Positions 1 through 8,580 are shown, counted from the first letter of the stretch. The stretch is DNA of 64,000 nucleotides from Sphingomonas sp. IBVSS2 (GCF_002127225.1 NZ_NFUR01000007.1:1-64000), one strand, 5' to 3'. The notes: generated by a model not told the origin, from the letters alone. A program made the numbers and translations.

Positions 1-574
1 GCCGACGCTGTCGGCGATCGGGTTCAAGATCCTGCTGGACATCATGACCGCGTCGCCGCGGCCGCTGAAGTTCCTGGAGCTGCCCTATGTGTTTCGGACG
101 CGGGCGCTGGGGGAGAGCAAGCTCGATTATGTGGTGGCGATGGAATATCTCATCGCGCTCTACGACCGGATGTTCGGCCGGGTGGTGCCGGTGCGCTTCG
201 TGATGTTCTCGGGCATCGGCGCGCTCGGCGCGGGCGTGCATTTCCTCGTGCTCGGTGCGCTGTTCCGCGGTCTCAACTGGCCCTTTGTCGGTGCGACCAT
301 CCTCGCCACCGCGGCGGCGATGACCTTCAATTTCTTCCTGAACAATGCGCTCACCTATCGCGAGCAGCGGTTGAAGGGCGCGGGCCCGATGCTGGCCGGC
401 TGGTTCTCCTTCTGCCTGGTGTGCAGCGTGGGGGCTGCGGCGAATGTCGGCGTGGCGGCGTTCCTGCACAATGTCCAGCATGGCGACTGGCGCTTCGCGG
501 CGCTGGCCGGCATCGCCGTTGCCGCGGTGTGGAACTTTGCCCTGTCCTCGCGCTTCGTCTGGGGACGGTACTGA
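1..574 (+). CDS. Polyprenol-phosphate sugar transferase with GtrA domain (3' part)
   Basis: The frame is open from the left edge (codons begin at base 2), so the true start lies outside the window. The visible start resembles the C-terminal end of a GT-A dolichol-phosphate mannosyltransferase-type catalytic domain, including the segment RALGESKLD. It is followed by a GtrA-like domain of about four transmembrane helices containing FNFFLNNALTYR. Such fusions charge undecaprenyl or dolichyl phosphate with a sugar at the inner membrane and help flip it. The convergent neighbour is a PMT-family protein mannosyltransferase, which could use the lipid-linked sugar. The substrate is inferred, not shown. 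Confidence 0.85.
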   Translation, partial: PTLSAIGFKILLDIMTASPRPLKFLELPYVFRTRALGESKLDYVVAMEYLIALYDRMFGRVVPVRFVMFSGIGALGAGVHFLVLGALFRGLNWPFVGATILATAAAMTFNFFLNNALTYREQRLKGAGPMLAGWFSFCLVCSVGAAANVGVAAFLHNVQHGDWRFAALAGIAVAAVWNFALSSRFVWGRY

Positions 575-576
575 AG

Positions 577-702
577 TTCCCCGCCCTGGAAGGGAGGGGT
601 TAGGGGTAGGTGGCGTCCTGGCGGTATGGATGGGCTGGCGCTCGCGGCGCCGTATAGCGAGCAATCCACCCACCCCCGACCCCTCCCTTCCAGGGCGGGG
701 AG
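577..702. repeat. Long inverted repeat element between convergent genes
   Basis: Two 37-bp arms (577-613 and 666-702) are reverse complements with about four mismatches and enclose a 52-bp centre. Each arm contains GGGAGGGGT next to a G-rich run, a core shared with the element at 3779-3870. The element fills almost the whole gap between two converging stop codons, so it may also act as a bidirectional transcription barrier. No reading frame is present inside it. Confidence 0.8.
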
Positions 703-706
703 TTGG

Positions 707-2044
707 CTACCGCCAGCTGCCGATCCACATCCAATGGGTGAAGCCCTGGCTGTCCGCCAGCGGGGCGGCCGAGAGGATCGGATAGAAATAGCCGAACACC
801 AGCAGCGAGAGCGCGGCGAACCATTCCTCCCAGCCGCGGTTCCGGCCGCGATCGAAATGCTGGAACGCGATCGCCAGCACCATGCACAGGAAGATGCTGC
901 TGGGGTGATAGTAATAATAGAAGCCGATCGACTTGGGGATGACGACATAGATCGCCAGCGACGCGGTCCATAGCAGCGCCATTGCCAGCGGCCGGATCGC
1001 CCTGTCCCTGAACCAGGCCCAGTAACAGGCCGCCACCGCGACCAGGCCGCCCCACATGATCAGCGGATTCCCGATCAGCAGCACGCCGCGCTGGGCACCC
1101 CGGTCCCATTCGTAGAAATACCAGATCGGCCGCAGCATCAGCGGCCAGCTCCACCAGCTCGACTGATAGGTGTGGTGCGGCAGGATCTGCGTCTGCATCT
1201 GCCACATGTGGATCTGCTGGCTGAACAGGCCGGAAAGCGAGGTCAGCGGATCGGTGGTGTAGAAGAAGGCCGGGGCGAAGGTGACGAAATAGGTGAGCAC
1301 GCTCACCACGCCCATCGCCAGGATCGCCGGGACGGCGGGCAGGCCGGCCCAATGGCGTTGCCCCTTGCCCGAAAACGCCGAAAGGATCGGCTGCTTCGCC
1401 AGGCGCACGTCGCGCGCGCGGATCACGAGGAAGGCGAGCGCGGCGAGCACGATATAGGGCACACCCGCCCATTTGACCGCGGTGACGCAGCCGAGCAGCG
1501 CGCTGCCGGCGATCCAGCGCCACCACACCGCCCTGCCGCTGCCCTGCATCGACCAGAGCAGCATCACCAGCGCCCAGACCAGGAAGGCGCCGAGGAAGAT
1601 GTCGAGCATGCCGGTGCGTGCCTGGACATAGACGGTCTGGTTGAGCGTGGTGAGCACCGCGCCGACCAGCGCGGTGCGCATGGTGCCGGCCAGCAGCCAG
1701 AGGAACGCGAAGACGCCGAGCACCGTGGCGGTGCCCGCCAGCGTCGAGGCGATGCGCCAGCCAAAGGGATTGTCGCCGAGCAGCGCCATGCCCGCCGCGA
1801 TCAGCTCCTTGCCGAGCATCGGATGCTCGACGTTGCGCGGGCCCGACAGGTCGAGCAGGGCCTGGGCGGCGGGCAGGTAATGCACCTCGTCGAACATGAT
1901 CACGCTCGGCTGGTCGAGATGGACCAGGAACAGCGTCTGCACGGCGATGGCGAGGAGCAGGGCGACGAGCCAGGGACGGTCCTGCAGGGCCTTGAGGCGA
2001 TCGAGCATGGCGCGTTGATTAGCCGAGCGTTTCGTGGCCGTCAT
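707..2044 (-). CDS. PMT-family (GT39-like) protein mannosyltransferase
   Basis: A 445-residue multi-spanning membrane protein. The first helix (about 24-42) is followed by FDEVHYLP, whose Asp52-Glu53 pair matches the catalytic acidic pair in the first loop of PMT/GT39 enzymes, and then by an EHPMLGK segment. About ten further hydrophobic helices follow. Family members transfer mannose from polyprenyl-phosphate mannose to Ser/Thr of exported proteins. The start at 2044 was chosen because the same frame further upstream runs antisense through metZ; a later Met at residue 13 is possible. Its stop faces the end of the polyprenol-phosphate transferase. Confidence 0.85.
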   Translation of the reverse strand: MTATKRSANQRAMLDRLKALQDRPWLVALLLAIAVQTLFLVHLDQPSVIMFDEVHYLPAAQALLDLSGPRNVEHPMLGKELIAAGMALLGDNPFGWRIASTLAGTATVLGVFAFLWLLAGTMRTALVGAVLTTLNQTVYVQARTGMLDIFLGAFLVWALVMLLWSMQGSGRAVWWRWIAGSALLGCVTAVKWAGVPYIVLAALAFLVIRARDVRLAKQPILSAFSGKGQRHWAGLPAVPAILAMGVVSVLTYFVTFAPAFFYTTDPLTSLSGLFSQQIHMWQMQTQILPHHTYQSSWWSWPLMLRPIWYFYEWDRGAQRGVLLIGNPLIMWGGLVAVAACYWAWFRDRAIRPLAMALLWTASLAIYVVIPKSIGFYYYYHPSSIFLCMVLAIAFQHFDRGRNRGWEEWFAALSLLVFGYFYPILSAAPLADSQGFTHWMWIGSWR

Positions 2045-2152
2045 GCTGAACTTGGTTTCCGGATCCGCGGAGCGACGAAGCAGGACTTGTCGGCGCCCAA
2101 GTGACGAGCGGTGTTGACGCCCCGTCCCCTCAGCCGCAAAGCATCTCGCACT

Positions 2153-3361
2153 ATGAAGCGTCGTACCGGCCAAGACCGCAGCGTAACCCGCAACTGGAAA
2201 CCCGCCACCCAGGCCGTGCGCGGGGGCACCGCGCGTTCGGAATGGGGCGAGACGAGCGAGGCGATGTTCCTCACGTCCGGCTACGCCTATGATTGCGCCG
2301 GCGATGCTGCCGCGCGCTTCGCGGGCGAGCAGCAGGGCATGACCTATTCGCGCCTGCAGAACCCGACGGTGGAGATGCTCGAGGAGCGGATTGCGCTGCT
2401 CGAGGGCGCCGAGGCGTGCCGCACCATGTCCTCGGGCATGGCGGCGATGACGGCCGCGATCCTCTGCCAGGTGAGCGCGGGCGACCATATCGTCCAGGGC
2501 CGCGCCGCCTTCGGCTCCTGCCGCTGGCTGACCGACAGCCTGCTTCCGCGCTTCGGCGTGGAGACCACGGTGATCGACGCGCGCGACCCGCAGCAGTTCG
2601 CGGACGCGGTGCGCCCGAACACCAAGGTGTTCTTCTTCGAGACGCCCGCCAACCCGACGATGGACGTGGTCGATCTGGAAGCGGTGTGCGCCATCGCCCG
2701 CAGGCACGGCATCACCAGCGTGGTCGACAATGCCTTCGCCACGCCCGCGCTGCAGCGCCCGCTGGAGTTCGGCGCGGACGTGGTGGCCTATTCGGCGACC
2801 AAGATGATGGACGGGCAGGGCCGCGTGCTCGCCGGCGCGGTCGCCGGCTCCTCCGCCTTCATCAACGACGTGCTGCTGCCCTTCACCCGCAACACCGGGC
2901 CGACGCTGTCGCCGTTCAACGCCTGGGTGGTGCTCAAGGGACTGGAGACGCTCGATCTGCGCATCCGCCGCCAGAGCGAGAATGCGCTGAAGGTAGGCAG
3001 CTTCCTCGAGGCGCGCGTGCCGCGGATCAATTTCCCGGCGCTGCCCAGCCACCCGCAGCACAACCTCTTCAACCGCCAGATGGACGCGGCGGGCCCGATC
3101 TTCTCGTTCGAGGTCGATGGCGGCCGCAAGCAGGCGCACGCGCTGCTCGATGCGCTCGAACTGGTCGACATCTCGAACAATATCGGCGATTCGCGCTCGC
3201 TGATGACGCATCCGGCCTCCACCACCCATTCGAGCGTGGCCGAGGAGAAGCGCTTGGAGATGGGCGTGACCGAGGGCATGCTGCGCCTGAATGTCGGGCT
3301 GGAGGATTCCGAGGACGTGATCGCCGACTTGGACCAGGCGCTGAGGGCCGCCGGATTGTGA
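2153..3361 (+). CDS. metZ: O-succinylhomoserine sulfhydrylase
   Basis: A 402-residue PLP enzyme of the Cys/Met metabolism family that makes homocysteine from O-succinylhomoserine and sulfide in the cytoplasm. The PLP lysine is Lys217 in YSATK. The cofactor phosphate region SSGMAAM (about 93-99) and the VDNAFATP segment (191-198) are clear. The ATG at 2153 (MKRRTG) is preferred to an in-frame GTG at 2111 because the intervening residues do not look like family sequence. The stop overlaps the apaG start as TGATG, so the two are probably translated together. I saw no convincing SAM riboswitch in the leader. Confidence 0.93.
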   Translation: MKRRTGQDRSVTRNWKPATQAVRGGTARSEWGETSEAMFLTSGYAYDCAGDAAARFAGEQQGMTYSRLQNPTVEMLEERIALLEGAEACRTMSSGMAAMTAAILCQVSAGDHIVQGRAAFGSCRWLTDSLLPRFGVETTVIDARDPQQFADAVRPNTKVFFFETPANPTMDVVDLEAVCAIARRHGITSVVDNAFATPALQRPLEFGADVVAYSATKMMDGQGRVLAGAVAGSSAFINDVLLPFTRNTGPTLSPFNAWVVLKGLETLDLRIRRQSENALKVGSFLEARVPRINFPALPSHPQHNLFNRQMDAAGPIFSFEVDGGRKQAHALLDALELVDISNNIGDSRSLMTHPASTTHSSVAEEKRLEMGVTEGMLRLNVGLEDSEDVIADLDQALRAAGL

Positions 3362-3759
3362 TGGACGCATTGTTCACCGATGCGGCGGAAACGCGCGGGA
3401 TCACCGTGCGCGTGTCGGTGAGCTATCTTCCCGAGCAGAGCGAGCCCGATCGTGGCCGCTGGTTCTGGGCCTATCACATCCGCATCGAGAATAGCGGGCC
3501 GATGACGGTGCAGCTCCTGACGCGCCACTGGATCATCACCGACGGCCGCGGCGCCCGCCACACCGTGGAGGGCGAGGGCGTGGTCGGCGAGCAGCCGATG
3601 ATCGCGCCGGGGGCGAGCTTCGACTATGTCTCGGGCTGCCCGCTGAGCACGCCGATGGGGAATATGCAGGGCAGCTATCACATGATCGGGGAGGATGGCT
3701 CGGCGTTCGACGTCGCCATCCCCAAGTTCGCGCTCACGGCGCCGGCGGTGGCGGAATGA
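3361..3759 (+). CDS. apaG: ApaG-family protein
   Basis: At 132 residues this matches the usual ApaG length of about 125-130. It is a single fibronectin-III-like beta domain with the family signatures WAYHIRIEN, LLTRHWIITD and GEGVVGEQP. ApaG has been linked to divalent cation resistance and diadenosine tetraphosphate metabolism in enterobacteria, but its exact biochemical role is unsettled. The start codon shares one base with the metZ stop. The stop codon lies inside the left copy of a 14-bp direct repeat that flanks the palindromic element downstream. Confidence 0.95.
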   Translation: MDALFTDAAETRGITVRVSVSYLPEQSEPDRGRWFWAYHIRIENSGPMTVQLLTRHWIITDGRGARHTVEGEGVVGEQPMIAPGASFDYVSGCPLSTPMGNMQGSYHMIGEDGSAFDVAIPKFALTAPAVAE

Positions 3760-3888
3760 AGCGGACGCACAACAAGTCCCCCTTCCGCTTGCGGGAGGGG
3801 TTAGGGGAGGGCCTGTCCCGCTCCAACCCACGTCGGGCCCTCCCCCGACCCCTCCCGCAAGCGGGAGGGGAGCTATGAAGCGGACGCA
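3756..3888. mobile_element. Palindromic element flanked by 14-bp direct repeats
   Basis: Perfect 14-bp copies of ATGAAGCGGACGCA lie at 3756-3769 and 3875-3888. Between them is a near-perfect inverted repeat with 33-bp arms (3779-3811 and 3838-3870, about three mismatches). This is the structure expected of a small non-coding element bounded by a duplicated target. The left copy carries the apaG stop (TGA at 3757-3759) and the right copy the start of the LysR gene. The arm core GGGAGGGGTTAGGGG also occurs at 577-702. The element carries no coding capacity. Confidence 0.75.
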
Positions 3889-4666
3889 TCTTCCCTTGAA
3901 CGGCCTGCGCGTGCTCGACGCGGCGGCGCGGCACCTGAGTTTCACGCGCGCGGCGGACGAGCTGGCGGTGACGCCGGCGGCCGTCGGCCAGCAGATCCGC
4001 GCGCTGGAGGATACGCTGGGCGTCGTCCTGTTCCGCCGCACTACCAAGGGGCTGGAGCTCACCCCCGAGGCCGAGGCCGGGCTGGCGGCGCTGCGGGCAG
4101 GCTTCCTCCAGTTCGAGGAAAGCGTGCGCGCGATGCAGGCGGGCCAGTCGTCCAAGTCGCTGACCATCGCCGCGCCGCGCGACTTGACCGCGAAGTGGCT
4201 GATGCCGCGCCTGGCCGAGATCGCGCGCGAGGACAGCGACCTGCGCTTCATGCTCGTCCCCGCTGACGAGGCGATCGACTTCACCGAGGCCAATCTCGAT
4301 CTCGCCATCCGCTGGGGCGAGGGGCCCGGGGAGCATGAGGGCGAGGCGCTGGAGAGCGACGGGATGGTCACGGTCGAGCGGCCGGGCGGCAGCATCGACG
4401 TGCGCATCTCCTGGCCCGGCTGCATGGCCGAGGATGCCGGCTCGCTGGTGCGCGTCGCCGATGCCGGGCTCGCGCTCGACGCTGCGGCCGAGGGGCTGGG
4501 CCGTGCCACCGTGCCCGAGCTGCTGGCCCGCAGCGACATCGAATCGGGCCGGGTCGTCGTCGTCGGCGAGCCCAAGAGCTCGAAGCTCGGCTATTGGCTG
4601 GTCGCGCCCCTGCCCCAGTGGCGGCAGAAGAAGGTGAAGTCCCTGGTCGACGCGCTCGCGGCTTGA
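3875..4666 (+). CDS. LysR-family transcriptional regulator (GcvA-like)
   Basis: A 263-residue DNA-binding regulator. The N-terminal winged helix-turn-helix (about 6-65) contains FTRAADELAVTPAAVGQQIRALE split over typical LTTR positions, followed by LFRR. A periplasmic-binding-like effector domain follows with IAAPRDLTAKWLMPRL. It is shorter than the usual 290-310 residues. The start at 3875 is fixed by a strong purine-rich site (GGGAGGGGAG) formed by the end of the palindromic element. The regulated genes cannot be read from the sequence. Confidence 0.9.
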   Translation: MKRTHLPLNGLRVLDAAARHLSFTRAADELAVTPAAVGQQIRALEDTLGVVLFRRTTKGLELTPEAEAGLAALRAGFLQFEESVRAMQAGQSSKSLTIAAPRDLTAKWLMPRLAEIAREDSDLRFMLVPADEAIDFTEANLDLAIRWGEGPGEHEGEALESDGMVTVERPGGSIDVRISWPGCMAEDAGSLVRVADAGLALDAAAEGLGRATVPELLARSDIESGRVVVVGEPKSSKLGYWLVAPLPQWRQKKVKSLVDALAA

Positions 4667-4711
4667 GCCGTTCCGCGCCCGCGCCGCGACGGGCGCGGCA
4701 CCGCTGGCCTG

Positions 4712-5893
4712 TCAGAAGGCGGGGCGGGGCGCCACATAGAGCGAGGGCGGAATGCTCGAGGTCGGCCGGTCAGGGGTGAGGTCGAGCCAGACCAGCCTTC
4801 CGGTGTTCGAACGCATGCCCATGTTCGAGCCGGTGGAGTCGCCCGCATCGAATACCAGCGTGAACCGCTCGACGCGGACCATGCCGTCCGAGTCAGGCGG
4901 AAGGCGCAGCGGAGCATAGCGCCGCGTGGCGATCGCCTTGCGCACGCGCGCCGACCAATCGGCCGATATCTCTGGCGAGCGGCGAATCTCCTCAAGGTCG
5001 TGCACGCGGCCATCGGCGCCGATCCGGAAGCGGAAGTCGGCCCATTCGGGATTCGAGTCGATCGCCTTGCGTATTGCCGCCCGCGCCCCGTTTCGAAGGG
5101 GGAGGTCTTCATAGACCAGCACGGGCTCGGTGAAACCGGCGTCGGCCAGGCTGGCGATGGCGCGATTCCTTGCCCCGTCGTCGCCCGCGATCGCGGCAAT
5201 GCGCGCGCGCAGCACGCGGGCGCCGATGCGAATCCGGTCGAGCTCGGGCGCGGCGGTCCGTTCGATCCGGGCGATCCGTTCGCGCGCGGTGCCGCGATAC
5301 ATCGGGTCCTGTGCGGAAAGCAAAGTGTACAAGGTGGCGGAACGGAGCATGGCAACGCCTGCGACCTGACGCTGGCCGGCGTCGCGTGCCTGCTTCTCGA
5401 TCTGACGATAGACTTGGTCGGCGGCATCGGTGCGGCCGGTCAGCAGAAAGTCGTCCCCGGCAACCAGCTGCTGGAGCAGGATGCGCGTGTCCTTGCGGTC
5501 CAGCGCGCTCCTGAGCGTATCTATGGCGTCGACCTGGGCGATACGGGCTCGGGCCGGAAAGCCGTCCAGGTCGGTCATCCGGCCATAATTGCGTTCGAGA
5601 TCCGCGATCTCCACCGGATATGCCTTGCGGTTGCGCCCGTTGCGGGTGCGCGCAGCCGCGAGCGTGGCACGGGCCTGGCGATAGTCGCCGGCGAGCAGCT
5701 GGTTCTCGGCATGCGCGATGCTCGCTGCGATATCTTCGGGAGGCGGGCAGCCATGCGCGATGCACTCGGCGAGCCGCCGGGCCGAATCGGCGAGCGGGCT
5801 TCCCGTGACGAGGATCGGCGCGGAGGTTTCCCGTTCGGGCTTTTCCTGCGCCTGGATGGGCGCTGCGACCAGTAAAGCCAACGCGATGCGCAT
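4712..5893 (-). CDS. Exported protein with TPR-like region and TonB-like C-terminus
   Basis: A 393-residue protein with a short cleavable signal peptide (about 1-16, ending AQA). Residues 55-240 are helical and repeat-like (for example LLAGDYRQARATL), resembling TPR units. Residues about 305-372 (FRFRIGADGRV, then RRYAPLRL and RFTLVFD) resemble the TonB C-terminal fold. Proteins of this layout are common and uncharacterised in sphingomonads. A periplasmic binding or scaffolding role is inference. Its neighbour at 6001 is divergent. Confidence 0.7.
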   Translation of the reverse strand: MRIALALLVAAPIQAQEKPERETSAPILVTGSPLADSARRLAECIAHGCPPPEDIAASIAHAENQLLAGDYRQARATLAAARTRNGRNRKAYPVEIADLERNYGRMTDLDGFPARARIAQVDAIDTLRSALDRKDTRILLQQLVAGDDFLLTGRTDAADQVYRQIEKQARDAGQRQVAGVAMLRSATLYTLLSAQDPMYRGTARERIARIERTAAPELDRIRIGARVLRARIAAIAGDDGARNRAIASLADAGFTEPVLVYEDLPLRNGARAAIRKAIDSNPEWADFRFRIGADGRVHDLEEIRRSPEISADWSARVRKAIATRRYAPLRLPPDSDGMVRVERFTLVFDAGDSTGSNMGMRSNTGRLVWLDLTPDRPTSSIPPSLYVAPRPAF

Positions 5894-6000
5894 GTCTCGT
5901 GTCCCCCATATCGAAAGGACCGCATCCTTCCTGCGATGTCCAGTGGCTGGCGCCGGCCGGAGCGGCTAAGGCGGCACCGAACCGATTGGAGAGCCTTATC

Positions 6001-6834
6001 ATGCCGCAAAGCCCGTGGAGCCATAGCCGCAGCGCCGGTGTCGCCGACGATATCGATTTCGAGATCAAGGGGCAGGAGCTCCAGTTCGTCGAGATCGAGC
6101 TCGATCCGGGCGAGAGCGCGGTGGCGGAGGCGGGCGCACTGGTGTGGAAGGACGCGGCGGTGGGGATGACCACCGTGTTCGGCGACGGCAGCGGCGCGCA
6201 GGGCGGCGGCTTCATGGGCGCGCTGCTCGGCGCCGGCAAGCGGCTGGTCACCGGCGAGAGCCTGTTCACCACCGTCTTCACCCATAACGGCTCAGGCAAG
6301 GCGCGCGTGGCCTTTGCGGCGCCGGTGCCGGGCGCGATCGTGCCGCTGAAGCTCGATTCGGTGGGCGGCACGCTGATCTGCCAGAAGGACGCATTCCTCT
6401 GCGCCGCCAAGGGCGTGTCGATGGGCATCGCCTTTCAGCGGCGGATCATGACCGGCCTGTTCGGCGGCGAGGGCTTCATCATGCAGAAACTCGACGGCGA
6501 TGGCTGGGTGTTCGTCCAGTTCGGCGGCATGGTCGTCGAGCGCGAGCTGGCGGCGGGCGAGGAGCTCCATGTCGACACCGGCTGCGTCGCCGCCTTCACG
6601 CCTTCGGTGGAGTTCGACCTGGTCGGCGCCGGCGGAGTGCGCAGCGCGATCTTCGGCGGCGAGGGCCTGTTCTTCGCGCGGCTGCGCGGGCCGGGCAAGG
6701 TCTGGATCCAGTCGCTGCCCTTCTCCCGCCTCGCCGGGCGCATGATGGCGGCGGCGAGCAGCCATGGCGGGCAGAATCGCGGCGAAGGCTCGGTGCTGGG
6801 CGGGCTTGGCGACCTGATCGGAGGCAATCGTTGA
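6001..6834 (+). CDS. AIM24/TIGR00266-family protein
   Basis: A 277-residue soluble protein in the AIM24 beta-sandwich family. Recognisable segments are FEIKGQELQFVEIELDPGESAVAEAGALV in pieces, a glycine-rich loop near residues 62-72 and QSLPFSRLAGR near the C-terminus. Homologues are widespread in bacteria and have no settled biochemical function; a relative in yeast mitochondria affects inner membrane organisation. The downstream 87-residue membrane protein starts at a TTG within its last codons, so the two are probably co-translated. Confidence 0.85.
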   Translation: MPQSPWSHSRSAGVADDIDFEIKGQELQFVEIELDPGESAVAEAGALVWKDAAVGMTTVFGDGSGAQGGGFMGALLGAGKRLVTGESLFTTVFTHNGSGKARVAFAAPVPGAIVPLKLDSVGGTLICQKDAFLCAAKGVSMGIAFQRRIMTGLFGGEGFIMQKLDGDGWVFVQFGGMVVERELAAGEELHVDTGCVAAFTPSVEFDLVGAGGVRSAIFGGEGLFFARLRGPGKVWIQSLPFSRLAGRMMAAASSHGGQNRGEGSVLGGLGDLIGGNR

Positions 6835-7094
6835 GCCGGCCGATCCCGGATCTGCGCGATCCGGCGCAGCGCAGCGCCTATCGCCGCGAGCTGATGCAGG
6901 TGGCCAAGGGCTTTCGCCGCACCGGCGTCGCCCTCGCGGTGCTCGGCTCGGCGCTGATCCTGGTCAACGCCTATTGGATGCCGATCCCGAACATCGTCAC
7001 GCTGGCGGCGATCGTCGCCGGCTTCGCGCTGATGCTCTTCGGCATCGGCGCACGGACCAAATACCACAGGCGCCGGATGCGCGGGGAGATCTAG
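6831..7094 (+). CDS. Small two-helix membrane protein
   Basis: An 87-residue protein starting with TTG at 6831, overlapping the previous stop by four bases. It has a basic N-terminal third and two transmembrane helices (about 31-48 and 53-73), ending in an arginine-rich tail (KYHRRRMRGE), so both ends are probably cytoplasmic. I do not recognise the family. Translational coupling suggests that it works with the AIM24-family protein, perhaps as its membrane partner. Its last four bases overlap the convergent hydrolase gene. Confidence 0.7.
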   Translation: MSRPIPDLRDPAQRSAYRRELMQVAKGFRRTGVALAVLGSALILVNAYWMPIPNIVTLAAIVAGFALMLFGIGARTKYHRRRMRGEI

Positions 7095-8398
7095 GGCGCG
7101 CTCAGCTCCGCCGCCTTGCCGATCAGCGCGGCGAAGCGGCCCTCGTCGACGGCCTTCTGCACATCGTTCCAGCTGCCGGTGACGACGTACCAGTCGCCAT
7201 TCTGCGCCTGGAGCAGCAGGGTCATGTTCATCACGCCGGGCTCCGATCCGCCCTTGTAGCCGATCCATTGCCACTTGCCGCGCACATCGGGGCTGACTCC
7301 CGGATTGGCGGACAGGATCCGGCGCGCCTCGGTGCCGGCCATGCCCTCGGTGTTCCGCCGCAGCCAGTCCATCACCCGGACGAGATCGTTCGGGCTCTCG
7401 AACCATTCGAGCGTGTCGATGCGGTTGGGGATCTTCCTGGTGAAGCTGGTCGCGTCGATCAGGATCGGCGGGATGCCGGCCACTTCCCCCTCGAGCAGCT
7501 TGCGCCGCCCGGCCTCGTCCAGCGCCAGATAGCGGTCGCCCAGTCCGGCGACGCCCTTCAGCCGGAAGACGTCGAGCGTGCCCAGAAAGGGCCGATTGCG
7601 CGCCGGATCGGCAATGCCGAGCACCGGCATCATCGCCTCCACCTTCGCGCGGCCGAGGGTGTGGAGCAGGATGTCGGTCGCGCTGTTGTCGCTGATCGAG
7701 ATCATCTGGGTGGCGAGCTCGCGCAGGGTCACCTGGGTGCCCTTGGGCTTCATGGTGTAGCCGCCGCCGGGCAGCATGCCGCCGTCGAGCGTGACGAGAT
7801 CGTCCCATTTGCGCTCGCCGGCATTGGTGGCGCGGACCATCTCGGCGAGGATCACCAGCTTGAACGCCGATCCGATCGCATAGGGCTTGTCGGCATTGCG
7901 GCCGGCGAGCGGCCGCGGCGCGCCGCTGCCCAGTTTCGCGATCGCATAGCCGACATCGCCGGGCAGGGCGGCAAGGGCGGTTTCGACTTGCGGCAGCGTC
8001 TTCTCGGCACTTTCGAATCCGCGGATGAGCAGCCCGCCCACCCGGTGCGGCGGCGCCGGATCGGCCACGAGGAGGACGTTCGCCACCGCCTTTTCATACT
8101 GGACCCGTATATTGGCCCGCCACGGCGTCTCCTGCGTCACGCCCAGGATCGCAAGCGGCTTGCCATTGGCGGCGATCAGCTGCGCGGTGACGCCCTGGAG
8201 CATCGCCTGCGGCACTTTCTCCTGGAAGGCCGGCGTGAAATAGCCGGCATAGTCGCCGCCACCGTTCAGGATCGCGATGAGCTCGCCGAGCCGCAGGGTG
8301 AAGGCGGGGTCCGCCCGAACCGGCTGGGGCGGCGCGGTCTGCGCGGAAGCGGGAGCGGCGAGCAGGAAAGCGGCGAGAAGCGGGAGCAGGCGCATCAT
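7091..8398 (-). CDS. Exported class A beta-lactamase-fold serine hydrolase
   Basis: A 435-residue protein with a signal peptide (cleavage near ASA-Q, residue 20). Residues about 30-130 form an extra N-terminal alpha/beta domain. The rest carries the three active-site boxes of penicilloyl serine hydrolases: SAFK (177-180), SDN (236-238) and KGG (382-384) in place of KTG. The extra domain recalls ORF12-like enzymes fused to a class A fold. Whether it hydrolyses beta-lactams, esters or peptides cannot be told. The very start reads ATG-ATG, so 8395 is an equal alternative. Confidence 0.8.
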   Translation of the reverse strand: MMRLLPLLAAFLLAAPASAQTAPPQPVRADPAFTLRLGELIAILNGGGDYAGYFTPAFQEKVPQAMLQGVTAQLIAANGKPLAILGVTQETPWRANIRVQYEKAVANVLLVADPAPPHRVGGLLIRGFESAEKTLPQVETALAALPGDVGYAIAKLGSGAPRPLAGRNADKPYAIGSAFKLVILAEMVRATNAGERKWDDLVTLDGGMLPGGGYTMKPKGTQVTLRELATQMISISDNSATDILLHTLGRAKVEAMMPVLGIADPARNRPFLGTLDVFRLKGVAGLGDRYLALDEAGRRKLLEGEVAGIPPILIDATSFTRKIPNRIDTLEWFESPNDLVRVMDWLRRNTEGMAGTEARRILSANPGVSPDVRGKWQWIGYKGGSEPGVMNMTLLLQAQNGDWYVVTGSWNDVQKAVDEGRFAALIGKAAELSAP

Positions 8399-8461
8399 TG
8401 CCTCGGCGGCTGTGGATGCGCCACTTCTACGCGAGATAAATCATGATATCAACATTTATTG

Positions 8462-8580
8462 CCCTCATCGTCGCCACGGCGAAGGCTGGGACCTCAGGCG
8501 ATGGCGGGAAAGGAGCCGCACGCGATCCCGGCTTTCGCCGGGATGACGGCGCTGGGCCGGGATGACAGCCTAGGGCGAGC
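8462..8580. repeat. Intergenic palindromic repeat (CCCGGCTTTCGCCGGGAT type)
   Basis: The 187-bp gap between parE and the serine hydrolase is filled by repeat sequence. A 22-bp block at 8524-8545 containing CCCGGCTTTCGCCGGG is repeated at 20814-20835. The left half holds a degenerate copy beginning near 8465. I see no gene or clear promoter here. Both flanking genes are on the minus strand. Confidence 0.65.

Noticed and set aside
2045..2152. Possible SAM-II or SAM/SAH riboswitch before metZ
   Set aside because: An ACTTG/CAAGT pair near 2085-2105 suggested a pseudoknot, but the conserved SAM-II core and spacing are not present. A covariance search would be needed to revive it.
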